A model generated the notes under the pieces. The model saw only the letters and a program-made list of their open reading frames with translations. It had not been told where the DNA came from and searched no databases. Positions 1 through 12,715 of a DNA stretch of 64,000 nt are shown one piece after another. This DNA comes from Patiria miniata (Eukaryota; Echinodermata; Asteroidea; Valvatida; Asterinidae). The stretch is taken from NCBI RefSeq assembly GCF_015706575.1, contig NW_024037059.1, forward strand, positions 27,228,129 to 27,292,128, written 5' to 3'. Both the position numbers and the translations under genes were made by a program. Numbering within the stretch: the first letter of the stretch is position 1; each line of letters opens with the position of its first letter.

Positions 1-1254
1 ACCTCTGGAGAGACACTTGAGACTCGGCAGATAGTCTACTTCACCAACTCCTCTGACAGACTATTTTTATCAAGACAGGCTTGCGTCGCCCTTGGCTTGA
101 TATCCGACAAGTTCCCCACTATTGGAGAGGCATGCAAGCCCGCCAGTGCCAGAGACTCCTCCTCGGCAACTACACTGATGCCCACACCTGAATCATGCAT
201 CACCCACACATGCGACTGCCCTCGGCATCAAGCACCGCCACCTCCCCCCACATCTCTTCCATTCCCAGCAATGGAAGAGAAACGCGAGAGACTCGAGCGG
301 TGGCTGCTAGAGTGCTACAAATCTAGCACTTTCAACGTATGCGAGCATCAGCCACTTCCCATGATGTCTGGATCACCGATGCACCTTATGGTGGACCCTG
401 CGGTTCGACCAGTCGCTCACCACACACCGATCCCGGTCCCTGTGCACTGTGCACTGTGGCGAGACCATGTGAAGGCAGGCCTCGATCAAGACGTGTGCCT
501 TGGAGTCATGGAGCCAGTACCCATTGGCACACCCGTTACTTGGTGCCACAAGACGGTGATTTGTGCCAAGAAGTCGGGCAAGCCCAGACGGACAGTCAAC
601 CTCCAAACACTCAATCGTCATGCCGTTCGCGAAACTAACCACACCCAGTCACCCTTCCACCAGGCACGTGCGGTCCCACCCCAAACACGCAAAACCGTCT
701 TTGACGCGTGGAACGGCTATGAAGAGGATAGCCATCTCACAACATTCATCACTCCATGGGGTCGCTATTGGTACCGCGTTGCTCCGCAAGGGTACATCGC
801 CTCGGGAGACGGCTACAGCCGCCGCTTTGATGAGATCGTTGCCGACATCCCAAACAAGACCAAGTGTGTGGATGATACACTGATGTGGTCTGACACCATT
901 GAGGAGGCATTCTTCCAGGCCATCAACTGGCTTGACATCTGTTGCTGCCATGGCATCACCCTTAACCCCTCCAAGTTCTCGTTCGCCAAGACTTCAGTCG
1001 AGTTCGCTGGCTTCGAGATTACCCCGACCTCTGTTCGCCCCTGCCCTTGCAACCTAGAGGCCATCCAAAACTTTCCCACGCCATGCAACATCACCGATGT
1101 TCGAAGCTGGTTTGGCCTAATTAACCAGGTCTCCTACGCCTTTGCCTCGGCCAAACGGATGCTGCCCTTTCGTGAGCCCGGCACCCGGTTCTGGCTCCTC
1201 CAAAAGCACTGCAGCTGCCCCTCCTCCAAGCCCTTTTGCTGCAAGACTGGCTGA
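1..1254 (+). pseudogene. pol: Reverse transcriptase fragment of a gypsy-like pol (dead copy)
   Basis: The frame is open from base 1 to a TGA at 1252-1254. Around bases 480-1170 it has the reverse transcriptase pattern: a PIGTPVTWCHKTVICAKKSG block, a VNLQTLN block, a DAWNGY block for the first catalytic aspartate, an FITPWGRYWYRVAPQGY block, and a CVDD box at about 862-873. The CVDD box stands where gypsy elements usually have Y/F-x-DD, so the aromatic residue has become cysteine. The thumb and connection region follows (GITLNPSKFSF, FAGFEITP). Just after the connection (about 1170-1190) the sequence jumps into the middle of RNase H, so roughly the first third of RNase H, with its first catalytic acidic residue, seems deleted. 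The terminal TGA sits inside RNase H and the same frame continues beyond it, so it is a nonsense mutation. Confidence 0.85.
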
Positions 1255-2013
1255 AAGATCACACTCGTCGGGAGTCGCTTCACGTTGGGGGCAGAGTCCT
1301 GCTACGCCCCAGTGGAGGGGGAGGCACTGGCAGTTGTTGATGCAATAGACAAGGCACGCCACTTTGTCCTCGGCTGCTTTGACCTCATTGTTGCCATGGA
1401 TCACAAGCCCCTCCTGAAAACGTTTGGCGACTGGTCCCTCGACGACATCCCAAACCCTCGTCTCCGCAACCTAAAAGAGAAGTCTCTGCGCTACCGCTTC
1501 AGAGTTGTTCACATACCCGGCGTGCTCCATGCTACAGCCGACGCAGTCTCCCGCCACCCAGTTGGCGAGCCTGTGCAACTGGGCCTACAAGATGATGTTG
1601 CGACTGTACTCAACCCTTCGGGACAGATCACCCAGCCTGAGCTGCCTCATGACTTCCTTGCCGCGCTCCGTACTCATGGCCAGGACACCACTCAGCTTTG
1701 CACCCTGGCAGCCTCACAGCCCACCGAGGTGATCACATCAATTACATGGGATGATGTACGCCTCGCCACCACCAGCGACCCCTCAATGTCCAGCTTACTC
1801 GAAGTCATTGTGGATGGCTTCCCAGAGCTCAGAGGCGATCTTCCCCCCGCAGTCCACCAGTATCACCAATTTCGTGATGGCCTAACCACTTTCAATGGGG
1901 TAGTCATCCCAACCTCCATCCGCGACCGGGTACTTCAGGCCTTGCACTCAGCCCACCGGGTGTCTTACAGATGTGCTCGAGGGCAGAGTTCTCATTTTTC
2001 TGGCCAGGCATGA
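1255..2013 (+). pseudogene. pol: RNase H (3' part) and integrase N-terminus of the gypsy-like pol relic
   Basis: Same frame as the upstream reverse transcriptase piece, separated by one TGA. It shows RNase H features of Ty3/gypsy: a YAPVEGEALAVV block, a DHKPLL block (about 1399-1416), RFRVVHIPG, and a final DAVSRHP block holding the last catalytic aspartate. The frame then enters the integrase zinc-finger region (histidines in the ALHSAHR segment near 1935-1960). A frameshift around 1955-2010 breaks it and it ends in TGA at 2011-2013. The zinc-finger cysteines lie in the next frame (see 2010-2275). Confidence 0.8.
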
Positions 2014-2275
2014 CACCAGCAATCAGAGAGATGCGAGCGCATTGTTCACCCTGCAACCGGATGGCACCCTCACAGCCAAGTGCACCACCTACCTCTCCCA
2101 TCCAACCAGCCTACCCATTCTAATGTGTCGCGGCTGACTACTTCCACTACCGAGGCCAGAACTACTTGGTGGCTGTAGACCGATACAGCAACTGGCCAAT
2201 CGTGGAGAAAGCTGCTAATGGCGCTACCGGACTCATTGCTGCCCTGCGCCGCATCTTCGTCAGATGGCGGCCCCG
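2010..2275 (+). pseudogene. pol: Integrase zinc-finger end and start of catalytic core, gypsy-like relic
   Basis: In the third frame the segment reads on from the preceding piece. It has a C-x-x-C pair (HCSPCNR, about 2040-2060), then a TAA stop at 2121-2123, then the start of the integrase core with the first catalytic aspartate in the [10 protein letters not shown] stretch (about 2166-2200). After IAALRRIFV (about 2265) the frame is lost at a small deletion just before the second catalytic aspartate. Confidence 0.75.
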
Positions 2276-2880
2276 AGTTCAAGTCCGGCCACACGACAAC
2301 ATTCTTACGCTGTTGGGGCATGAACCACCGCATGTCTTCAGGTGCCTTCCCCCACAGCAATTGTCGCACGGAGGTAGGAGTCAAAACCGTGAAATGCCTC
2401 CTGACAAACAACACTGACGCTGCCGGCACATTGAACACTGACAAGTTCCAACGAGCCATGATCCAGTACCGCAATACCCCCGACCGTGACAAACACCTCT
2501 CCCCTGCCATGTGCATATTTGGACGGCCCATAAGAGACTTCATCCCCATCCATCCCGGCAAGTACCAGCCCCACACGACATGGCGGGAGACCCTCCTCTC
2601 TTGGGAGGAGGCACTGCGCAACCGTCACATGCATACTGCTGAGCGCCTCAATGAGCACAGTGACACCCGCACCTTTCCTCTGCTGATCATTGGAGACTGT
2701 GTCCGCATCCAGAACCAGACCAGCCCCAACCCCACCAAGTGGGACAAGACAGGCATTGTGGTCGAGGTGCGCCAGTTTGACCAATATTTGGTGAGAGTGG
2801 ACGTCTCGAGGACGGGTTACACTGCGCAACAGAAAATTTCTGCGTAAGTACCTGCCCGTCATTCCCCGCGCACAATTGGT
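2258..2880 (+). pseudogene. pol: Integrase catalytic core and C-terminal domain, gypsy-like relic
   Basis: Back in the first frame, this piece begins at the SDGGPEF block with the second catalytic aspartate (about 2260-2285). The [12 protein letters not shown] block (about 2360-2395) holds the glutamate of the D,D-35-E triad. The integrase C-terminal (GPY/F-like) region follows: [30 protein letters not shown] and [10 protein letters not shown] frameshift near 2810-2825 moves the end of the protein into another frame, giving a premature end at 2845-2847 in this one. Confidence 0.75.
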
Positions 2881-3287
2881 AATGGCACCTGGCCAGGTGA
2901 CAGCCATGATTCCACCAGCCAAGATGGCCAAGCCCCCATCGCCACCCCCTACCACACCTCGGCCGTTCCACACCGACCCTCCCACCACCCAGAAGGACTC
3001 ACCAGGTGCAGCAACGATACCACCAGCCATGCATCTCGACACCACCTCCAACAACCACCCACCCACAGCCATCCCAGCGCCCAACGGCAGCCGGCCCCAT
3101 TCCACGAGCTCTACGAGCCCTCTTGCCACACAATGCCCCCGGCCTCAAGGAGCACTGCCATCCACACCATGGAGCCTCAACCTGCAGCCCGCTCTCTCCT
3201 CACCCACCCACACCTACCACGTGTCGCTCAACTCGACAGACCAAACCACCAACATGGTTGAACAATGGGGACTTTAGCAAACAATGA
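2848..3287 (+). pseudogene. Proline-rich C-terminal tail of the gypsy-like pol relic
   Basis: After the frameshift near 2815 the reading continues in frame two as a proline/threonine-rich, low-complexity tail (for example PPSPPPTTPRPFHTDPPTT at about 2935-2990), ending near 3277. A second open frame overlaps it. Base composition is strongly C-rich, as in the rest of the pol relic and unlike the AT-rich DNA that follows. Low complexity makes the exact end uncertain. No chromodomain signature is visible. Confidence 0.5.
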
Positions 3288-3336
3288 CTTTCGTATCAGT
3301 CTTTCTCACTCCCCGGCCTCCAAAGACTTGGGAGGG

Positions 3337-3640
3337 CGTAGAGAACTGTGACTTTAAACCTGTTGTTGTTATTTTGTGTTTCATTGCAGACGCTGTAGTC
3401 ATTGCTTGAAGGCAAATAGTATCATACTTATTTAAAAAAAAAAAAACACACACACATAGAACTACATGGTTAAACACATGTACACAGAAAGTTTCATTTT
3501 GTACATCACGTGTCTGCAAACTTTACACAAATAAAGCTATCAAAGGAAGCTGTAAAGTGGATCTATGTAATCTTGGCTTAATAAATACTCACTTTCTGGA
3601 ACTTTAATCCCCAAAAATTGTATCATTCTGTCTCATTTCA
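3337..3640 (+). repeat. Possible 3' LTR of the gypsy-like relic
   Basis: It begins right after the GGGAGGG purine tract with CGTAGAGAACTGTG, which could be a mutated TG start. It contains AATAAA signals at 3530-3535 and 3580-3585 and an A-run plus (AC)n at 3434-3457. The end is not defined because no second LTR copy lies in the window and no clear terminal CA or target duplication was found. Confidence 0.3.
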
Positions 3641-6600
3641 GGATGCAGGGTTGTCATTCTGAGTTCCTGACATTAGTGTACAGTATTCTCCTGCATGTGT
3701 CCGACTTCCTCATCCACCCACTCTACGCAAAATTATTTCACATTGAGGGAAAGTCCCTCCGCACGCAATCGCGGTGCCATAGAGAAAAAACTCTCACGAC
3801 AAACACACCATACACAACGGCGGTGTCCTATCATATCGGGACTCCCACAAGAAGCCGCCGAAGCCGGGTTGGAAAACGGCAATTGTGATCGTGGGACACT
3901 TGTACACAACAACGTCACACGTACACAACTAGATTGAGTAATTCCAGCTTAACAAGCTCATCAGGAATTCACATGTAACGCTGGAGACATAACCACAGAG
4001 TTAGACTGGTCGTAAGAGACCCTAAAAAGGGGGCCTCCCCAAAATGGTCCATTTTCACCTCTATAATCCCACCCCAGATTACATGGCCATACCTCACACT
4101 ATTCAGCAGTCATTCATGAAGCTAATGATTGACTTGAAACAGAACCAAAAAAAACTAAAATGTGAAAATTTTTGACGATTTCGGCGGCTTGTCCATAACA
4201 AAACGTCCAGTTCCAACGGCTGTCTTCCATCGTGTTTAGTTAATTATGCAAATGAATGCATCACGTGATGATTACCGAAAAAAAATGCGGGATGTATGTG
4301 GGTACCACACCGCTTTCAAGCGCCGCTAGTGGGTTCAATTTTCGTCTGGTGCGTTGTCTTGCTTTCCGCGACTGCTTTATGATCCTAGGACCCTAACTAT
4401 CACCCGACCATCTCCAAATGTTATAAAAGGCGATTCGTAGACGGTAGAGTCCTAGTTACTCGGGCATGTCGGGAAAGATTCCCGTATCTCGCCATCACTA
4501 ATTGTTCTCTTCAGTGACTTATCAACCATCAGAAAGTTATTAAAATGTCCTTAAAAAGTCAAATTTAGCAGGGAAAATATTAAAGCATTTACTGAGAAAA
4601 TACTAAGAAATTTTCAGACCAATCCCATAGGGTTTGTGCACAGGCCAGGGTGACAAGTGCTGGCCAGATATGGAAATCTTTCCACACCGTTCTCCCTAGG
4701 CCAAGCATACCTTCAAGTTACTTGTTTTGCCTTGAATCTAATATGATCAAAACTACACAATCAAAACTTAGCAAAAAGACAAGAACGAAAGCTTCAAGAA
4801 AGATCTATTCGCTACAATTTCCGTCTGAATTCAAAGCTTTTATTAAAGACAAATAAATAAATCTCCTCGTCACTCGCATGACTCCAGAAATTGTATTTCT
4901 CACGTAGTCTGATTCGCTTCTACAAAACCCTTGTTCAATGTAAAATGTGTTCAGGGTACTATACCAACAACCATGTTTTTTTTATATATAGGAGGTCATC
5001 AAGTGTTTTAATCCAAAATTCATAAAATTTAGTCCAAAATTCAAAAACGGTGGCGTCCGGAAATTGGGCACACATTTGCAGAGTGTTCCCTAACGTGGCG
5101 CACTTAAATAAATCTCCGAAAATTCCAAATTAACATCTAAGAATTTCTGTAATCTTGATATTCTGATAAACAATTATTATCTCTATTTACATACCCAGCC
5201 AGGTGTTTGTCAGAATTTGTCTTCCCTTGTTTTTCGGGGCATTTTCAAAGGGTTCACTTTGCACTTGAAAATAAAATCGGAAAATCACGCCCAAAAAAAA
5301 AATTGTTCTAACTTTGTAACGGGTAAATAAACTTGCGATTTATGAACGGGAGTGTTTAGAACTTGATAAAATTTCACTTTCTGTGCAATTTCAGTTAAAA
5401 CTGTTGCGGTATTCCCACAGCAATTGAGAAAGATATTGCTAATAAAAGTCAATCTTTTTTGTGACAAGTTTCAGTAAATATTAAAACGTACATTCTGAAA
5501 TTATAGATCTAAACGTCACAATCCACAACTATGCATTGATGTGCACCTCTGTGTAGGCCTATAGCTTGTGTACGTGTACACCGTACCGTACACCTGGCTT
5601 CAGGTACTACCAGCAGTAGCTAAAATTCCCGCCAAATCTGATGTCAGCAACAATCCGTAATCTTTACCTTGGACCCTGGACTTCGGCCAACACGGGCGGC
5701 AAATTCTGGTAATCTCTTAGATGTTTGCGCGCGCTCAATCCCCCCCCCCAACTTTGCTTTGACAAAATGACATACACAAAAGCGATCTCTCGGGGCGTGA
5801 AGCGTGGCGCGTGCCTAGGCTGATTGAGGGGCAGGTGGGCCCACACCTGTTCTGCCTGCTTAGTCAAACAATACCCGGCTCACCTGTAGGCCGTCCAGGG
5901 CCTTTGCCACACGCGCTCTTTTAAAGAGAGCTCGCTGAATAACATTATTATTAAAAACTCCTTGTTGTGAAGGAACACTTATTATAGTACACCTATGATG
6001 TATTTTACGCACTGGGGCATGACCGCCTTCTGAATGCATATTGCCTCCCAGTGGGGCACTGTGTAAGTGAACCCATAGAACTAAATAAATGCAATTGTCC
6101 CTCAATCATTTTTCAAAGGATGTGTCTGAAATGCTAAATCTGCCAATTTCGTTTCCTGACGATGAAAAGTTCTGAGTATAAACCCATGTCATAAAATTGC
6201 ATCCTGACCAAAGAATTTATAGCCGGATTAAATTGCTCATGAAATTATTTTTGTTCACCTGCAATTTTTTTTTTATTGCGTTCATTGTAATTTGTTAGAA
6301 TAGTCACTACTGACGGAGATAAATGGCAGATCTATTTGCATAGTGGAGGAATTATCTGAATTTCGATGGGTCCGATTTTTTTGGCGCGAAAGACTACAGT
6401 CAATGTACACAGCGGAGGTGCCGCTTATCTTTTATATTTCTGTCTTGGCACGCGAGCTCACGTGCCCGTCCTCGGGTGGAGATCAAAGGGTGAATCTGGC
6501 CCGCGCGCGCGCGGTGCATGGAGTGATTTACAGAGGGTTGTCGGTGGCGTGATTTACGGCAGTCAAAGGTCACTGCAAAACCACAAACACTGAGGTTTAT

Positions 6601-9600
6601 GTCTCCCACTGAATAAATGCAAGATGACAATTGGGAAAAAACTAGGACCTACATCATGGTGCGGCTAGAATCTTTGGAACCGCTGTTTGCAGGTTTCTGA
6701 TGCAGGGAAGCCTTATACTAGCGTCTGTATACAGTGATCTTATACGTGTATCAATCGACCAGCCAACACCCCAACCCCCCCCCCCAAAAAAAAAAATTGA
6801 CCATTGTAAAATTAACTATGATTCTGTATTTGCCTCCCCCCCCCCCCACCACCACACACATATGAAAACCGGAGCTTTCCAACTAGGTATCCATATTCAC
6901 TCCGACTGGAATGAGATTGTATAAACAACATCCGATGGCCCCACCAATGACGAATTTGTAATGGAACTTTTCTCTTTCGTGGAGGGTGGAAGCAAGGTCG
7001 TTAACCATTATCTTTTCATGATGTTCAAGTCACAATCCCTATCTGCATGACAAAACACAAGGACGGAACGCCCATTTAGGGCTAGCGCGTCTCTGAAAAA
7101 AATAAGCAGAGAAAAAAAAGAAGTTCATAACCTCTCTTTCAATGACACAGATATGAGGAGTGGGAGATGAAACAACCACAGCCAAAACAAGGTCGATTCA
7201 CACAACGGGTATTCATTGTCATCCCGAGCAGTTCGGTCGCAAAACCGTACAACCTAGCCGCACGTGCGCCGGGTTTTTCTTTTGTGAGTTTTCCACCCCG
7301 TGACAAAAGGCTTTCGCCTTGTAACTTTCAGTCTTTTTAAGGATCAGCCCTTGAGAGTGGACGCGAGCCCCGGGGGCTGAGTGACCCCCCCCCCCCCCAC
7401 CACCACCACCACCACCTTCAAAATCGTTTGTAGCGACTCAATTTTGTTCAACGTTCTATCAACCCAAACCCAACTTTCTTTGCCACAAAACTAACTTATT
7501 TTTCCTTAGTTTATCGATTTACTTTTCTATAAGTTTTTCCAAATCTCGCAAGAAATTGATTTTGACATCCCTTCCCCTCCCCTCCCCCGACACTCACCCT
7601 CACACTCCTGATCCTTTTCAATTATGCTGAAGAATACAACTGTTCGCTTATAAAAACAATTGCTTGATGTTGGTGGTTGTTTAGAGGGAAAGAATGACTC
7701 TGAGTTCTTTGTCATAAAGTTCTCGTTTTAAAAATATGATGGGGTAATATAAAATGTATGTGACAAAAATTAAAGACATGAACATCTGGTCGATTGTTAA
7801 CCTAAGGCAAGAATGTTATATGGAGCTAACCTGTGCTGTGTGTATTGGAGACACCTCCTTTGTTGCTGCGGTGTGTTTCGGTAACGGGGACGCTTTGTTC
7901 AAGACACGGCCTGCGAAGGAATGTTGAGTGACGGAGGAATTAAGCTTACAATCCCGAACAGGTGACGCGACGAACTCACCGCTCTTTGTGCCAAGGAAGA
8001 AAAAAAAAGTCTTATTAGAAGCCCCGTCACACACGAGGGGGTCTCGCGTGGGTCAAATGTTGCTGTGGCAACCGGGCCAGGAAACATCAAACAGGCCCTC
8101 AGAGCATGCAGGGGTGCGTCTGTTAAGAAGTTCACGACCAGAAATTTGCTATTTTTATGGTCGGCACACTGACGCGGTGTTTTCTTGATCAGTCGTCTAG
8201 GGTGGTCAATGAGTTAGGCCTCCACGTGCCGGGCGCACGAGGGGCAGGGGCTTGGCACTCGCTGCCCACGTGGTGCCACGCGCAAGACAGCGTGCCACCA
8301 CAGGCCAATATATTAAACCTTATAGTTGCAGTGTTAGGATGAATATCGAAGAATATTTACTTCAAAGGATGGAGTCAGTCTTTGCAGGAACTTCAAGTCC
8401 GAGGTCTACATTATGTCACTGCTTCGTGAACTACTATTTTCGTAATTAAACGATTATGAATAACACAATCAAAGCGGCTCAGATTCAATATTGCCCGGTT
8501 GTGTCAAATAACAAGAAATAGAACAAGACTTCTGTGAGCCTTTTTGGCGGGGTATAGGGTTGTAGCATTGATAAGTGTGCTTCATACATTTTATTGAGTT
8601 ATGTGTGGCTATAGGAATTGTGTTAAAAGGATTGTGAGTTGGAGGTATTTTAGAAAATACAAACGCGGACCGTCTATGAGAGAAGTAAATCAAACTTAGC
8701 AAATTATTATTATTTTTTCTGGAATTTGACCGATGAAAAATGTCCACCACACTAAAAACATTAATATTAATTGTACGGCGGGATTAAACCTGTACCATAT
8801 CAGATCAACGCATTATTTCGAGATCCCACGTTTCAAGCAATGGTGTCAAATATAGACTGTCAAAATTGCCATTTATGGCCTTGTCTTTTCAACACGGAAG
8901 TGAACCAATTGGCGGCTAACACTGTAATCAGGGATACGAATTAACAATCACACGTTCCTTTCGCTCTACAACCGTGGGAAAGTCACTTTTCCCCCAGTTT
9001 CAAGTATACGCACAGTGGGTAGTAAATGCGATGCCCACTTCCTCTGATAAAGATGTCAGATTTTCAAGGTTTAACAGCCTTTATCTCTGGAGGAAAAGCG
9101 GCTTGCTAACTCGATGTGGACCATCCGGTATCCCCATCAGAGACGATTATCCGGGTGCGAAATCGTTCAGCTTGTACATGTACATGGTCGTATAGTAGAC
9201 GCTAGTGAAATGGACAGAAGAGAATCTCAAGTCTGGTGTACTGTCATTTTTAAAACTTAACAAAAAGCAAAAGATATGGTGCAAGACTTTGATCTTCTAA
9301 TTTTGATCTCTAACGATCGTTATGATATTTCCGTTCAGAAGCTGCCTCTCATTCAAAAAATCGTGGCAGGTTTGTTTACTTCTTTAAAAAAAAAAGAAAT
9401 TATCATCTATACTTTAACGAAGAAGAGTTCAACCGAGCGGTTTTGTGAATGACAATGCATTGGTCTTAGCTTATTATTTCCTAGGGCTACACCTTTAACT
9501 TAGCAAAGCAAATCTGAACAAAGTTACTTAGGAAACAAAATCTTACATAACATGGAAATACTTATTGCGAATCTCCGACGTATGGCCATACAAACGACAC

Positions 9601-12090
9601 CTCGCCTTGCAAGTTGCAAATTTTCAAACAACTTCTGTAAAACAAGGACAAGCTTCCACTTCCACGAATTTAAAGAATACAACAAAATAATGAGCAAGTC
9701 ACATTTATGATGACAAAACACCCAGACACTATCGAACGCGCCATTCCTCCAAATATTAGTCGACCTTGTAACTGCATATCTGTCTTATCGCGGTGCTAAT
9801 GACACGAAAACATTGACTCTCGAGGGACACAGACGGCTTCGTCGCATTGGACTTATCAAATTATTCCAATGACTTCCTGTATGGGTCTGATACGGGAAGC
9901 TAAACAGGGGAGTATATTACCGTGTACTGTCCACAAGGAAATGATGTCGCTTGTTATAGAGCTCCCGGGTCAGTCCTGATATGTATTTGGTTGTGTGCAC
10001 GCCTGTCAGTCGCTGATAACACCATGTCAGCTGCTCAACGACCACCTGTACACAGCGACGCCGATGCCCCGTGCATTGATCGTGCCGATGCTAAGACGGA
10101 ACTAGTGGCTCGACGGGGAAACACCCTCATTTGTTTTCGACGAAAAGGGTATTTTGTGAAAATCGTACAAAAGACGAGGGGGAATCCGGAGTTTTGAGCT
10201 TCATTTTCGGTCCATTTCGTATTGTTGTTTGCCATCTGCTGGTGGCAAACAGCAATAAAAAGCATCATGAATGGTAATTTGTTTATTAGATTGGTTTGCC
10301 TTCGATGTACAACTAAAGTCCGGGACGCCAGTTGTTAATTATGTACTGGTTATACAGCTTTTCTTCGAAACCATCCTAAATCGGGCACGAATCACGAAAA
10401 AAAGAGGCTTAAAAAGATAATCAAATCGAAATGCGTAGATATACATCCCATACAAAATCATAGGTAAAACTGCAACGCCACTGAATAATTCCGTTCACCA
10501 AAATTTGAAAATTAAAAAAACTAAGAATCACTAGTTCTGGTTTTTATTTTTCTTCAGGTGCAAGATATGTTATTGAACATAAAGTTATCCATTACAAATA
10601 TTCTTTTTTTTCCTGATAAGCTATAACAACTCTTATATTTCACTGCCATAAGCCTAGGCCTACATGTAAAATAAATTGAAAACGTGTCACATGCTATCAT
10701 CGCGGGAAAATGTTAAGCCCAAAAGAAAATTATGTTTAATTTTTTTTTGGTTCATATTGGATTGCACGGGTACCTATATAACTGTTGGCCCCTCCGTTAA
10801 CAGAAAAAGCCTATTGTCTTGGTACTTCTAATGACACTGAAATAATCTGACGTGGATTTGAGGACTAACTGAAGAAAGGAAAAACGAGAAACAAAGACGG
10901 CTTTTCAATATGTCACGTCATTATTTAGGGATTAAAATGAAATGCTTTGAAATAATGAGTAAGGCCGTAAGCGGGTTTAGCCCATAAAAAAAAGGATTTC
11001 AAAAAAGGAGACATAATATCCAATTAATTATTCTCGTAACAAAAGCTTACAACTTGTAGCCACAAGGCAGCTTTAAACACAGTTAAACCCGGCCTCTGGC
11101 TTTCATCATTGGATTAGCTGCTCCCCTGAAAAAAATATGAACCTACAAAAATTGACCTTTTACAGTTGAAAGAAAAGCGGCAAAAACTTTGTTTGGTCTC
11201 AAACAACATAACTTCTCGATTCAACGATTAATTGATCTACTAAAACGTGGAGATTTCTTCCATGGATGGTTATCACGACTTTTCAGGTGTATGAAATATT
11301 GTAGTTGAATATAATATACCTTGTCTATATTTCTGAATACAAAGTCTGGAGTATCCTTCTTTCCGAGATAAATTATCAAAGAAACGTGGAAACTCGGATG
11401 GTCACTTTAAGCTTCCGTACTGGAGAGCTCGGAATGTAAATAAAAACAGTAGAATCCGCTGCAAAAAGAACCAAATTCACACAATTTGCTCAAGGTTACG
11501 GGGAAAAAAAGCTTACAGACTTCCAAGTATCGAAAAGGATAGGCCTTAGTGATTACGAATAAAAAGCTTTCAAAACTACCACCAGAACCAATTTTCACAG
11601 TGGTATAAATGGCTTTAATTTTTTTTTTTTTTTAAGTTCTGTTTTGCGACGTTTTACCGTTATTGGTAATATGGCCCTGTCCATATCAGAAACTTCTATC
11701 ATTCACCGACAGTATTTTCAATGTTAGTGCCCACATAGAGCCCATAACGTCTGGTTGGTGACGAGCTGTCTTCACTGCGGATGAGTGTGGCCAGCGTCAT
11801 TTAATTACCCACCCTTCCCACTAATCCCTCCGCGGTTAAATTTGCATGACAACAATCGGGTTGTACTTAATTAATTGCACCGAGCCTGTCTAGATTCGGA
11901 ATGGCCATGAAGCTGTAATAAGACTGACCATGGATAGAACCAGTTACTTTTTTTCCGCAACCAAGTAAAGGCCTATAGGTGCAGGCCATTAAATAGGCCC
12001 GAAATTGCCTATACGCCGGTCAAATCGCGATTTTCATGCCCTGGTTTTATTTTGTGTGTGTGTTTTTTTTTTTGGGGGGGGGGGGGGTTT
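3641..12090. other. Intergenic, no gene recognised
   Basis: Open frames here are short, have no recognisable domain and no coherent splice chain. The DNA is AT-rich with islets of higher GC at about 5.66-5.9, 6.37-6.6, 7.2-7.4 and 7.86-8.3 kb. These islets contain CACGTG/CACGCG E-box-like sites (6449-6454, 6459-6464, 8223-8228, 8267-8272, 8277-8282). C-homopolymers lie near 5741, 6775, 6836 and 7386, the last followed by a short (ACC)n run. A CGTGGGAA site lies at 8973-8980. These islets are candidate cis-regulatory modules for the downstream Delta gene, by inference only. Confidence 0.6.
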
Positions 12091-12099
12091 GTTGCTATT

Positions 12100-12475
12100 A
12101 GAGCATTTTGTAGGCCATGAACTTGGGGGTTCGTAGGAAAAAAGGTTGGAAGCTGTGAACAGGTATGCGAGCTCGTATTTCTTTGAATTCGGATAAAATT
12201 GGGCCCTAAAATTGCTCTATTTTGCAATGGAGCGTATAGGCATCCTTTTTTCAAAATGGCGATGGGATTCAGGACTTTTTAGGGGTGATCATCTTTGGAT
12301 AGAATTTTCTCCCAAAAAGATCCACGGAAAATGAATTTTAAAGAAATAAGCTTGATTTGATGTGTGTCTAAAATCACCTGGGAGTTGTGAATATTTTTCA
12401 TAATTTTTGGAAGTGGGCGTTTTTATCACTGAGGTCTATGGCGCTTTATTTAATGGTAGACTGCAACCTTGCCGT
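12100..12475 (+). repeat. Interspersed repeat family C, copy 1
   Basis: This segment matches, in opposite orientation, the segment at about 48020-48400, over most of its length. Shared blocks include CTCTATTTTGCAATGGAG, GGCGATGGG-TTCAGGACT, GGGGTGATCATCTT and TTTGATGTGTGTCT. A shorter third copy lies near 38675-38850. No coding capacity and no clear terminal inverted repeats were seen, so the class is unknown. Confidence 0.7.
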
Positions 12476-12715
12476 AGTCCCTGGCCATAATGCGCATGCG
12501 TAAATTGTCAACGGGGTGGTTCCCAGACTTAAAAACTTTCTTTTCAAATAATTTTGATTAATAAGGGGTAAAATGAGTGGGTGGGATTCAAGCCAACGAT
12601 GTTTCAATATCTGAAAACATCAGCCTAAACCTCTATAGGCCACAATTCGCTTCGACTTTCCAACGAATTGATAACGTCATGAACTTGCTCCAATCACGTG
12701 ACATAATACGTGCAA

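Larger units (their letters stand above)
1..3600 (+). mobile_element. Decayed Ty3/gypsy-type LTR retrotransposon, 5' part outside the window
   Basis: Pol-like reading frames run in the order end of protease/linker, reverse transcriptase, RNase H, integrase and a proline-rich tail, which is the Ty3/gypsy order with integrase last. The frame is open at base 1, so the 5' LTR, gag and most of protease lie to the left. The coding part is broken by in-frame stops, at least three frame changes and internal deletions, so the copy is dead. A purine tract (GGGAGGG, 3330-3336) follows the coding part and looks like the polypurine tract before a 3' LTR. Two AATAAA signals (3530-3535, 3580-3585) sit where an LTR polyadenylation site could be. 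The right end near 3.6 kb is a guess because the other LTR is not visible. Confidence 0.8.
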
